Assembly: GCA_028293775.1 (NCBI GenBank)
Contig: JAQGOD010000209.1
Location: 1-6,460 of the forward strand
From: Gammaproteobacteria bacterium
GTDB taxonomy: Bacteria; Pseudomonadota; Gammaproteobacteria; Steroidobacterales; Steroidobacteraceae
Reading direction: 5' to 3'
Length of the DNA stretch: 6,460 bases
The notes under the pieces are model-generated. The model searched no databases and was not told where the DNA came from. It saw nothing but the letters and a program-made list of their open reading frames with translations. Position numbers and translations under genes: made by a program. Positions 1 to 6,460 of this stretch are shown here, in pieces (within the stretch, counting starts at the first letter, position 1; every line of letters begins with the position of its first letter).

Positions 1-26
1 CGCCGCGCGCCGCTTAGGCGTTTGCT
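1..26. other. Short non-coding edge segment downstream of the TPR gene
   Basis: These bases follow the TAG stop of the minus-strand TPR-like gene and run to the window edge. They are GC-rich and show no stem-loop followed by a T run on either strand, so no intrinsic terminator can be called. A plus-strand frame ends in a TAG at 15-17 and could be the tail of a converging gene, but four codons are too few to support that. Confidence 0.3.
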
Positions 27-773
27 CTAAGGCTTCGCCAGAAGCGCAAGTTGACGCTGCGCTATCTTGTAGTCCGGGGCTGCGATCAGTGCTTTTTCAA
101 TCCAGTTGCGCGCGCCCAAATGATCGCCTCGCGCCTGCAGCTCCTTGCCTAATGCCAAGTACGCTTCGGCGTGCCCCCACCCCGGTGTTTCGATGCTGGT
201 GCCGGAAGATTGTTCGAATGATTGCGCCGCCGCCTGCAGTTCAGCGAAACCCCGCTGCCTTTCAATAGAGGCCGCCTTGGCCTGGCGCATATCCTCTGTG
301 GCCAAGAGCAGCAGAGCCCGTGGATTGCGAGGTTCCAGCTTCAAGGCCGCTTTCAAACGATCGGCCGCCCGAGAGCGCAGCAAAACCGCTTGCAGGGACC
401 TCAGGTCCGCGAGTCCCGAATAGCACGCGGACTGCAACACCATGCCCTCGGCTGAAGTCGCGTTTTTCTCCAGCACCGGCTTGAGCTCATCGATGCAGTC
501 CGCGAATGCCGCCTCCGCCGCATGGGCGTGGTGTTGACGCGAAAGCTGCCCCGTCCGGTATTGCGCGTGCGCCAAGTGGTAGCGTAAGGCGCTGTCGCCG
601 CCGTCGCTCTTGACTTGTGCGGTCAAATCTTGAATGAGATTCTCAAGGCTGTTGCTATCTTCTGTCTGGTAGGCGTAATCGATCCGCGCCTGGGTATCAC
701 CGCCCTCTTGCGCATTAACCGCAGTCACGCCCATAAGCACCATTGCGATGAGAATATATTTGGCGATAGGCAT
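27..773 (-). CDS. Exported TPR-like helical repeat protein, function unknown
   Basis: A 248-residue protein that I do not recognise as a named family. Residues 1-21 look like a Sec signal peptide: a short n-region with K5, a hydrophobic stretch (YILIAMVLMGV) and a VNA|Q cleavage site after A21, so the mature protein is probably periplasmic. There is no lipobox cysteine. The rest is alanine- and leucine-rich and helical. Residues about 133-158 (with KAALKLEPRNPRALLLLA) and about 201-234 (with AYLALGKELQARGDHLGARNW) have the spacing of tetratricopeptide repeats, which usually mediate protein-protein contacts. The only two cysteines, C93 and C117, lie in the exported part and could form a disulfide. 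The ATG at 773 was chosen because the signal peptide starts there; the open frame continues to 1043, but only antisense to tatD. The ribosome site is weak (GCGAG about 6 bases upstream). The gene is divergent from tatD with a 54-base gap. Role and partners are unknown. Confidence 0.8.
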   Translation of the reverse strand: MPIAKYILIAMVLMGVTAVNAQEGGDTQARIDYAYQTEDSNSLENLIQDLTAQVKSDGGDSALRYHLAHAQYRTGQLSRQHHAHAAEAAFADCIDELKPVLEKNATSAEGMVLQSACYSGLADLRSLQAVLLRSRAADRLKAALKLEPRNPRALLLLATEDMRQAKAASIERQRGFAELQAAAQSFEQSSGTSIETPGWGHAEAYLALGKELQARGDHLGARNWIEKALIAAPDYKIAQRQLALLAKP

Positions 774-827
774 TCGAGGCTCGCGCTTTACAATAGGAAT
801 CGAAGATAGCACACGAGGTTTAAAATC
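774..827. promoter_or_regulatory. Divergent intergenic region with possible back-to-back promoters
   Basis: The 54 bases between the TPR-like gene and tatD must hold at least the tatD translation signals and probably promoters for both directions. It is more AT-rich than the flanks. On the plus strand TACAAT at 789-794 is a possible -10 box for tatD, but no good -35 box lies at 16-18 bases. On the minus strand TGCTATCTT (803-811) resembles an extended -10 box and would give a leader of about 20 bases for the TPR gene. Both are weak matches, and tatD could have a promoter elsewhere. The assignment is an inference from gene orientation plus these partial matches. Confidence 0.35.
814..818 (+). 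promoter_or_regulatory. Ribosome binding site deciding the TTG start of tatD
   Basis: CGAGG lies 9 bases upstream of the TTG at 828-830 and is complementary to the 3' end of 16S rRNA. It supports TTG as the start rather than the in-frame CTG at 834 or TTG at 840, for which the spacing would be too long. Confidence 0.6.
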
Positions 828-1619
828 TTGAGCCTGGATTTGATTGATATTGGTTCGAACTTGACGCACGACAGTTTCGCGCCGGACCGTGACGCCGTCA
901 TGACGCGCGCCTTGCAAGCCGGCGTTCGCCGGCAAATTATCACGGGCGCGGATTTGGCCGCTTCGCGGGAGGCCGCAGCCCTGGCGGCCGCCCATCCTTC
1001 GCGCCTGTGGAGCACGGCCGGCGTCCACCCTCATTACGCGCAATCATTCTCGCCCTCGCACAGAAACGAACTTCTCGAGCTGCTGAGTCCGAAGCTCGTA
1101 GTTGCCGTGGGCGAATGCGGCCTGGACTATTTTCGCAATCTGTCGCCGCCGTCTTGCCAGCGCGAGGCCTTCGTCGCGCAACTTGAAATCGCTGCGCAGG
1201 TCCGCAAGCCCGTGTTTCTTCATCAACGTGACGCGCACGGCGATTTCGCCGCAATCTTGCGAGACTTCGAGGGTGGGTTAAAAGGCGGGGTGGCGCACTG
1301 TTTCACGGGCGGAGAACTCGAGCTGGAAACCTACCTTGCACTTGGCCTTCACATCGGAATCACGGGTTGGGCTTGCGATGAGCGCCGCGGACTCGAACTG
1401 CGCGCCGTGCTGCCGCGCATTCCAGCCGACAGGCTGTTGATAGAAACCGATGCACCCTATTTGCTGCCGCGGGATATGAACCCGCTGCCGAAATCGCGGC
1501 GTAATGAGCCTGCCTATTTACCGCACATCGCTGCCACGGTCGCACGCCTTCGAGGCGAGTCCGTGGAAGCGGTCGCGGCGTGCACCACGCGCAACGCGGT
1601 CGCGCTCTTTGGCTTATAG
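828..1619 (+). CDS. tatD: TatD family metal-dependent deoxyribonuclease
   Basis: A 263-residue TatD, close to the 260 residues of the E. coli protein. TatD enzymes are cytoplasmic TIM-barrel hydrolases of the amidohydrolase superfamily; E. coli TatD is a Mg-dependent 3'-5' exonuclease linked to DNA repair and oxidative damage, and despite its name it is not needed for Tat export. Visible motifs in order: DIGSNLTHDSF (7-17), STAGVHPH (62-69), GECGLDYFRN with metal ligand E96 (95-104), PVFLHQRDAH with H132, AHCFTGG with H157, GITGWACDERRGLELR (177-192), and LLIETDAPYLLPRD with D208. The first strand has DIGxN instead of the HxH seen in YcfH/YjjV paralogues, and CDERRGLELR with RRNEPAYLPHI matches TatD itself. 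All expected ligands are present, so it should be active. The start is TTG. The stop TAG overlaps the stop of the convergent NERD gene. No tatABC genes are nearby. Confidence 0.95.
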   Translation: MSLDLIDIGSNLTHDSFAPDRDAVMTRALQAGVRRQIITGADLAASREAAALAAAHPSRLWSTAGVHPHYAQSFSPSHRNELLELLSPKLVVAVGECGLDYFRNLSPPSCQREAFVAQLEIAAQVRKPVFLHQRDAHGDFAAILRDFEGGLKGGVAHCFTGGELELETYLALGLHIGITGWACDERRGLELRAVLPRIPADRLLIETDAPYLLPRDMNPLPKSRRNEPAYLPHIAATVARLRGESVEAVAACTTRNAVALFGL

Positions 1620-2213
1620 ATTGGTAAACAAGTGAGGGCTTGGCCGCAGCTGTGGGACCAGGCGGCTCCAGACCTCGGCGTACTCCTCGGTACCGGCCAG
1701 TGACGGGGAGGTGCGGTCAACCACCGGAAACTCCACTTCCATGCCATCCAGCATGACCACCCACTTGGGGATTCCCTTGGTAAATTTCCCAACGTTCGAG
1801 AACAACAGACGCCCCTCGACCGGCACCTCGCCGACCAGGGCTTTCACCGCCGCGATTCGGTCATACAACGCCGGTTGCGGATTATCGAAGGTGTAGCGGT
1901 GGCCGCGTCCCATCACCGTCCAATCGCTCATCTGGTCCCCGCCGAATATCAGGCCCGGCACTCGGCGCGTATCGAGAATCACGATGCCGCGCGGCGTCAG
2001 CAGGATGTGATCGATATGGATGAAGCCGCCCATACCGTCCGGCACGAGCACTTGGTGCGCGGCCGCGGCCGCAATACGCTCCAATCGAGCCAACAAAGAT
2101 TTTCGCCGCGCACGGCGCTGATACGCACGCAGCCCAAAAAAACCGAGGGCAGCGAGCAGCACCAGGGCCGCCGCAAGCCCTATCCACTGCGGTTCGATTC
2201 CAAGACTGGTCAT
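1614..2213 (-). CDS. Membrane-anchored NERD-domain protein, last gene of the thr operon
   Basis: A 199-residue protein. Residues about 10-30 form one hydrophobic helix (WIGLAAALVLLAALGFFG) followed by a basic stretch, YQRRARRK, which places the N-terminus outside and the rest in the cytoplasm. Residues about 54-145 resemble the NERD (nuclease-related) domain: VLVPDG, then HIDHILLTPRGIVILDTRR (66-84), then GLIFGGDQMSDWTV (87-100). NERD domains are predicted nucleases of the D-(D/E)xK restriction-like fold, and most have no tested function. D68 and D81 fit the acidic positions, but the usual lysine of the ExK motif is R83 (DTR), so catalysis is doubtful. The ATG overlaps the thrC stop as ATGA with no strong ribosome site of its own, which points to translational coupling with thrC. 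The stop TAA overlaps the tatD stop from the other strand. Function is not known; a role in threonine synthesis is not implied by the domain. Confidence 0.82.
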   Translation of the reverse strand: MTSLGIEPQWIGLAAALVLLAALGFFGLRAYQRRARRKSLLARLERIAAAAAHQVLVPDGMGGFIHIDHILLTPRGIVILDTRRVPGLIFGGDQMSDWTVMGRGHRYTFDNPQPALYDRIAAVKALVGEVPVEGRLLFSNVGKFTKGIPKWVVMLDGMEVEFPVVDRTSPSLAGTEEYAEVWSRLVPQLRPSPHLFTNL

Positions 2214-3520
2214 TCGAGTGCTGCCGCCAATGCATCAAGTGTCGGCGGCAAGTCCACACAACGCTGCGGGGAACGCAACAGAGAGGCGAGACTTTCGGGA
2301 ACCTCGATCGGCTTGCCGATGAGGGGTTCTACAATCTCATTGAACTTCGCCGGGTGCGCGGTGGCAACCACCACCCACGGTTGATGGCGCCGTTCCGCGG
2401 GGCTCAAGCGGCTATAGACTTCCGCCGCGGTCGCGGTGTGCGGGCACCATTCGCGTCCGTATTGCATGAAGTCCCCTGTGATACGAGCGCGAATTGTAGC
2501 GTCATCGACGCTGTCCGCGCTCAAATGTTCGCGCATGGCCTCCCACGTCGGGAACTGCCATTGGAGCCGCTCCATATTGCTGGGGTTGCCGACATCCATT
2601 GCCGATGCCAATGTCGCGACGCTTGGACGGGGCTGCCACCGGCCCGTGCTCAAAAAGTCAGGAACCGTGCGATTACTGTTGTGCGCCAGGATGATGCGCC
2701 CTATGGGAAAGCCCATGGCGCGGGCCCACAGCGCCGCGCACGCATTGCCCAGATTGCCCGCCGGAATGATGTATGAGGGCTTCAGGGATGTGCGTTCGGC
2801 AATTTGGAGGCTGGACGCGATGTAGTACACCATCTGAGGCAACAGTCGTCCGATGTTGATACTGTTGGCCGAACTGAAGCGGTGCTTGCGGCTCAATATC
2901 GGATCTCGGAATGCTTCCTTGACCATTCTTTGACAATCATCGAACGTCCCGGAAACCCGCAGCGACAGTACGTTGTCCCCCCAACAGGTTAGCTGTCGCT
3001 CCTGACGGGGGCTGACCAGCCCCTTCGGGTAGAGAATGACGACCCGTGCCCAGGGGCGCGCGTTGAAGGCGGCCGCGACCGCGCCGCCGGTATCCCCCGA
3101 CGTGGCGACCAGTATGCTCAGAGGCTGCGCCGGCGAAGCAGGCTGCAGGCGTTCGTGGCTTTCCGCCAGAAACCGCGCGCCGTAGTCCTTGAACGCGGCT
3201 GTGGGCCCGTGATAAAGCTCGAGGACAAACAACGGCTCCGGGCAAGCCGCGACAGCGGTTGTCGGCGCGGGTATATCGAGCGCTGCATCCGCGATCTGCG
3301 GGAGCGCATCACTCAATGCATCCCCGGCGAAGAAGCCGGCCAGTGCCACGCGCGCGACCCGCGGCAAGTCAGAGGGGTTCGGCGGCAACTTAGCTTCGAT
3401 GCTGGGCAGCTGTGTCGGAACATACAGGCCCCCGTCAGGAGCGAGACCGTGCGTGATCGCATCACTTAAGCTGACGAGCGGTGCACCGCCACGAGAGCTC
3501 TTAAACTGCAAGCCTGACAT
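2210..3520 (-). CDS. thrC: Threonine synthase
   Basis: A 436-residue PLP enzyme that converts O-phospho-L-homoserine and water to L-threonine and phosphate (EC 4.2.3.1), the last step of threonine synthesis, in the cytoplasm. Length fits the E. coli-type class (about 430). Visible motifs: N-terminal SSRGGAPLVSLSDAI and GLAPDGGLYVP (26-35); HGPTAAFKD with the Schiff-base lysine K111; ATSGDTGGAVAAAF (139-152), binding the cofactor phosphate; SANSINIGRLLPQMVYY (217-233); IPAGNLGNACAAL (252-264); SAMDVGNPSNMERL (306-319); and ATAHPAKF (386-393). No key residue is missing. The ATG at 3520 shares one base with the thrB stop (TGATG) and follows a ribosome site, so the longer open frame reaching 3685 inside thrB is not used. 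Its TGA overlaps the start of the NERD gene. It is probably transcribed with thrA and thrB. Confidence 0.96.
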   Translation of the reverse strand: MSGLQFKSSRGGAPLVSLSDAITHGLAPDGGLYVPTQLPSIEAKLPPNPSDLPRVARVALAGFFAGDALSDALPQIADAALDIPAPTTAVAACPEPLFVLELYHGPTAAFKDYGARFLAESHERLQPASPAQPLSILVATSGDTGGAVAAAFNARPWARVVILYPKGLVSPRQERQLTCWGDNVLSLRVSGTFDDCQRMVKEAFRDPILSRKHRFSSANSINIGRLLPQMVYYIASSLQIAERTSLKPSYIIPAGNLGNACAALWARAMGFPIGRIILAHNSNRTVPDFLSTGRWQPRPSVATLASAMDVGNPSNMERLQWQFPTWEAMREHLSADSVDDATIRARITGDFMQYGREWCPHTATAAEVYSRLSPAERRHQPWVVVATAHPAKFNEIVEPLIGKPIEVPESLASLLRSPQRCVDLPPTLDALAAALE

Positions 3521-4452
3521 CAGGCCTTTACCACCCGAGCACCATAGTTCTGCATCAGTGATACCCAAGAATCCGACTGCAAGTTGTGCACGCTGAAAGC
3601 GGCCACCATCGCGCCGCGCACCGCTTCCGCATGCTGAACCGCGGACCAGGCAAAAACGGCGGGACCGGCGCCCGAAATCGAGCAACCCAGGGCCCCCGCG
3701 GACATCGCAGCACGCTGCACGTCCTTGAAGCCGGGAATCATCGATTGTCGCTGCGGTTCAATAATCACGTCATTGAAGGACTCGCGGATCAGGTCCAGAT
3801 CATTGGAATAGCAGCCGCTGATAAAGCCGGCGAGGTTCGCGCTCTGCCAGACAAAATCCGAGCGGCTGACATTGGTGTTGAGGATGGCGCGAGCCTCGCG
3901 CGTTCCCAAATACATGTGAGGATGTACCAGCACGCAACGCAGCCCGCGCGGAACCGGAATTTGCTTCACGCGCGGGTTGTCGATGCCGACGGTGAGCGTC
4001 AGGCCGCCATATAGGCACGGGGCGATGTTATCGATGTGAGCGGAACCGCTGGCAACAATTTCACCTTCCATGGCGAACTTCAGCAACTGTAGCTGCGGCG
4101 CCGGAGCATGCAACAACGCATTGGCCGCTACCACGGCGGCCACGGCCGAGGCAGCGGATCCGCCCATGCCGGATCCCAAGGGTATTCCTTTGTCGATATC
4201 CAATTCGAAGCCAAAGCCCGGCGCCAGTGCCTCATGCATGACCTGCACCGCACGTCCGGCGGTATTGCTCTTCGGCTCCACCGGCAAGTCTCCGGCAATG
4301 CCGGTGATGGAGCGGATGCGGACCTCATTCTCTTCGATTCGGCGAATTCGCACCCGGTCACCGACCTCGTCGACTGCGTGACCCAAAATGTCGAAACCGA
4401 TGCCGACATTGGCTACGGTGGCGGGGGCAAAGGCGGTAACGTCGGTGAGCAC
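3520..4452 (-). CDS. thrB: Homoserine kinase
   Basis: A 310-residue GHMP-family kinase that transfers phosphate from ATP to L-homoserine, giving O-phosphohomoserine (EC 2.7.1.39), the substrate of ThrC. Length matches E. coli ThrB (310). Visible motifs: APATVANVGIGFDILG (9-24), the N-terminal substrate-side motif; PLGSGMGGSAASA (91-103), the GHMP ATP-binding loop; GSAHIDNIAPCLYGG (136-150); and GCSISGAGPAVFA (256-268), the C-terminal GHMP motif. All are intact. The start is GTG, chosen because GAGGA lies 4 bases upstream and because the GHMP motif then starts at the normal distance from the N-terminus. It lies 15 bases after the thrA stop, and its own stop overlaps the thrC start, so it sits in the middle of the thr operon. 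The thrH/YihE-type unrelated homoserine kinase is excluded by the GHMP motifs. Confidence 0.96.
   Translation of the reverse strand: MLTDVTAFAPATVANVGIGFDILGHAVDEVGDRVRIRRIEENEVRIRSITGIAGDLPVEPKSNTAGRAVQVMHEALAPGFGFELDIDKGIPLGSGMGGSAASAVAAVVAANALLHAPAPQLQLLKFAMEGEIVASGSAHIDNIAPCLYGGLTLTVGIDNPRVKQIPVPRGLRCVLVHPHMYLGTREARAILNTNVSRSDFVWQSANLAGFISGCYSNDLDLIRESFNDVIIEPQRQSMIPGFKDVQRAAMSAGALGCSISGAGPAVFAWSAVQHAEAVRGAMVAAFSVHNLQSDSWVSLMQNYGARVVKA
3525..3530 (-). promoter_or_regulatory. Ribosome binding site of thrC inside the end of thrB
   Basis: TAAAGG on the minus strand, 4 bases before the thrC ATG, within the last codons of thrB. With the TGATG stop-start overlap it suggests coupled translation of thrB and thrC, and it fixes the thrC start at 3520. 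Confidence 0.55.
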
Positions 4453-4456
4453 GCGG

Positions 4457-4461
4457 TCCTC
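4457..4461 (-). promoter_or_regulatory. Ribosome binding site supporting the GTG start of thrB
   Basis: GAGGA in the 15-base thrA-thrB gap, 4 bases before the GTG at 4452. It is the clearest Shine-Dalgarno sequence in the window and supports independent initiation at thrB. Confidence 0.6.
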
Positions 4462-4467
4462 GTTTTG

Positions 4468-6460
4468 TTACAGATGAGCGCCAAGATATGCGGACAAGCG
4501 TAACAGGTCCGAAAATACGCCCGCCGCGGTCACTTCAGGACCCGCTCCAGGTCCTTGTACGATGAGCGGATTTTCGCAATAACGACGCGTCGCAAAGCGC
4601 ACCACATTGTCGGTGAGCGCGATGTTCGCAAATGCGTGCTTGCCGTCCAAGCGCATCAAACCCACCGTGGACCTGCCATCGGCCTCGATTCTCCCGACGT
4701 AGCGCAGCACCTGGCCCTTTTTACTCGCATCTGCCACGGCCGCGGCCATCGCGGCGTCGGACTCCGGCAGCCGCGCCATGAACTCCTCTACGCTGCATTG
4801 AGACAAGGCCTCCGGCACCAGCCCTTCCACCTGTACGTCCGCCATTTCCAGCTTAAGTCCCATTTCGCGCCCGAGAATGATCAGCTTGCGGGCCACGTCC
4901 ATCCCAGACAAGTCATCCCGCGGATCCGGCTCGGTGTACCCCTTGGCCTTGGCGGTGCGCACGATCGAGGAAAAAGACTCGCTGCCATCGAAGACGTTGA
5001 ATAAGTAGGCCAGAGTCCCGGAGAAAATTCCTTCGATTCGAGTTATGTCATCGCCGGTACCGCGCAAGTCGCGCAGAGTTTGGATGATGGGCAGGCCAGC
5101 CCCCACGGTGGCCTCGTACAGATAATGCGTGCCGGCCGCGCGGCGCGCCTCTTGCAATGCCCGGTAATAAGGCAGCGTCCCGCTGTTGGCTTTTTTGTTG
5201 GGTGTGACGATGTGAATACCGCGCGATAGCCAGTCGCGATACTCACCCGCCACCCCGGCACTGGCAGTGCAATCGATCATCACCGTGTGCGGTATGTAAT
5301 CGGCTTGCACGTGATTGACGAACTTTTGCATGTCCATGGGTTCGCCGGCCTCAGCCATTCGTTCCGCCCATAGGCTCAAGTCCACCGAATTTTGCTCGAG
5401 CAACATGCGCTTCGAACTGGCGATGCCGCGAACCCGAAGATCCAGATTCAACTCTCGCAGCCGATCGATTTGCGTCGCGATCTGCGCCAGCAGCACGCGA
5501 CCGACCGTGCCCGGGCCGATCAAGCCGATTGATAGCGTATTCGGCGAAAGGTAGAAGGCCGCATGCACTGCGCGCAGCGCCCGGGCCGCACCCTTGCCCT
5601 CCACCACCACCGAGATATTGCGCTCCGAGGCGCCTTGCGCAATCGCGCGAACGCTGATGGCCGCATCGCCAAGGGAATTGAACACCTTCGCCGAGATGCC
5701 ATGGGCGCCGGCCATTCCATCGCCGACGACCGCCAGGATGCTCATGCCGAGAGAAACCTCTACATGTTGAATTTGACCGTCGCGCAGCTCCACATCGAAA
5801 GCCTTGCGTACCGCCTCCTCGGCTCGCACCGCTTGTGCCTCAGGGATGGCAAAGCAAATCGAGTGTTCCGAGCTGCCTTGCGAGATTAAAATCACCGAGA
5901 TACCGGAATCGCGCAAGGCTCCGAACAAACGGTGCGCCGTCCCCGGCACGCCGATCATGCCGGCGCCCTCCAAGTTCACCAGTGCAACCGGATCGATGGT
6001 CGTAATGCCTTTTACCTTCAATTCCGACACCGGGTTCGCGCAAATCAAAGTGCCGCGTTTTTGCGGCGCGAAGGTATTGCGGATGAAGATCGGGATGTCG
6101 CGCGCTACGGCCGGCGCCATGGTCTGCGGATGAATCACCTTGGCGCCGAAATAGGCGAGTTCCATGGCTTCGTTGTATGAAAGCTGATCGATGACCTGGG
6201 CGTTCGGCACGAGCCGCGGGTCGGCCGACAGCACGCCATCGACGTCGGTCCATATGATGATTTCGATCGCATCGAGCAGCGCGCCGAAAATGGAGCCTGA
6301 AAAATCACTGCCGTTCCGGCCGAGCGTCGTCTGCTTGCCTTGCGTAGTCGTTGCGATGAAACCCGTGACAATGAGGCGGCCGACAAAATCCGGCGCAACC
6401 AATTTACGGACATTGGCCTCACTTTCGCTCCATTGGACTGCCGGACCCAAGGAGCCCCAT
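4468..6460 (-). CDS. thrA: Bifunctional aspartokinase / homoserine dehydrogenase I, 5' end off the window
   Basis: The frame stays open to the window edge, so about 663 C-terminal residues are visible; by comparison with the 820-residue E. coli ThrA roughly 150-160 N-terminal residues lie outside. The protein carries aspartokinase (EC 2.7.2.4) and homoserine dehydrogenase (EC 1.1.1.3), the first and third steps from aspartate to homoserine. Counting from the TTG at 6450: kinase C-terminal part with TTLGRNGSDFSG (41-52), IWTDVDGVLSADPR (66-79) and AYFGAKVIHPQT (99-110); two ACT repeats about 150-300, with ISQGSSEHS (Q191) and IAQGASERN (Q272); and the dehydrogenase from about 307, with GLIGPGTVG (309-317) as nucleotide-binding loop, VTPNKKAN (415-422), TVGAGLP (448-454) and EPDPRDDLSGMDVARKL (507-523). 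The TTG at 6450 is not the true start, since sequence of the same domain continues upstream. MetL is a related fusion, but linkage to thrB and thrC favours ThrA. Threonine inhibition is likely from the conserved ACT glutamines. Promoter and any leader peptide lie outside. Confidence 0.95.
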   Translation of the reverse strand, partial: WGSLGPAVQWSESEANVRKLVAPDFVGRLIVTGFIATTTQGKQTTLGRNGSDFSGSIFGALLDAIEIIIWTDVDGVLSADPRLVPNAQVIDQLSYNEAMELAYFGAKVIHPQTMAPAVARDIPIFIRNTFAPQKRGTLICANPVSELKVKGITTIDPVALVNLEGAGMIGVPGTAHRLFGALRDSGISVILISQGSSEHSICFAIPEAQAVRAEEAVRKAFDVELRDGQIQHVEVSLGMSILAVVGDGMAGAHGISAKVFNSLGDAAISVRAIAQGASERNISVVVEGKGAARALRAVHAAFYLSPNTLSIGLIGPGTVGRVLLAQIATQIDRLRELNLDLRVRGIASSKRMLLEQNSVDLSLWAERMAEAGEPMDMQKFVNHVQADYIPHTVMIDCTASAGVAGEYRDWLSRGIHIVTPNKKANSGTLPYYRALQEARRAAGTHYLYEATVGAGLPIIQTLRDLRGTGDDITRIEGIFSGTLAYLFNVFDGSESFSSIVRTAKAKGYTEPDPRDDLSGMDVARKLIILGREMGLKLEMADVQVEGLVPEALSQCSVEEFMARLPESDAAMAAAVADASKKGQVLRYVGRIEADGRSTVGLMRLDGKHAFANIALTDNVVRFATRRYCENPLIVQGPGAGPEVTAAGVFSDLLRLSAYLGAHL

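Noticed and set aside
3..17. Possible tail of a converging plus-strand gene ending in TAG at 15-17
   Set aside because: Only four codons are visible, so nothing distinguishes it from chance.
774..1043. Upstream extension of the TPR-like gene to an ATG at 1043 (338 residues)
   Set aside because: The added 90 residues lie antisense to tatD, are arginine-rich and low-quality, and would bury a good signal peptide. The ATG at 773 begins exactly at the signal peptide.
1575..1613. GC-rich partial palindromes near the tatD 3' end as a terminator
   Set aside because: The sequence is coding for tatD, the pairing is imperfect and no T run follows on either strand.
3521..3685. Upstream extension of thrC to 3685 (491 residues)
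   Set aside because: The extra 55 residues lie within thrB in another frame and do not resemble threonine synthase. The ATG at 3520 gives the normal family length and has a ribosome site.
4070..4503. Plus-strand open frames within thrB (103 and 131 residues) and similar ones within thrC and thrA
   Set aside because: They are shadows of strongly conserved genes on the other strand in GC-rich DNA, with biased composition and no recognisable domains.
6448..6450. TTG at 6448-6450 as the thrA start
   Set aside because: The frame stays open to the window edge, and the protein from this point lacks the N-terminal kinase region expected of ThrA, so the real start lies beyond the window.

Overview
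The window (6460 bases, GC-rich, roughly 60 percent by eye) is a dense, ordinary-looking piece of bacterial chromosome, most likely from a gammaproteobacterium. Three things suggest this: an E. coli-type fused aspartokinase/homoserine dehydrogenase (ThrA), the gene order thrA-thrB-thrC, and a TatD very close to the E. coli protein. Several ThrC and ThrA motifs recall Xanthomonas-like or Steroidobacter-like lineages, but that is an impression from memory, not an alignment. I see no mobile element, CRISPR array, tRNA/rRNA gene or notable repeat.

Layout. From the right edge toward the left, on the minus strand, lies the threonine operon: thrA (5' end off the window, stop at 4468), thrB (GTG start at 4452), thrC (start at 3520, overlapping the thrB stop as TGATG) and a small membrane-anchored NERD-domain gene (start at 2213, overlapping the thrC stop as ATGA, stop at 1614). 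On the plus strand tatD (828-1619, TTG start) runs toward the NERD gene, and the two stop codons overlap by 6 bases with no visible terminator. Divergent from tatD, across a 54-base gap, is a minus-strand gene (773-27) for an exported TPR-like protein of unknown function.

How the genes work together. ThrA phosphorylates aspartate and reduces aspartate semialdehyde to homoserine, ThrB phosphorylates homoserine, and ThrC converts phosphohomoserine to threonine. All three have intact signature motifs in the visible part. The NERD protein has no obvious role in this pathway. Its tight coupling to thrC and its altered nuclease-type motif are the most interesting points here. I found no convincing previously undescribed multi-gene system; the findings are local architectural and motif observations.
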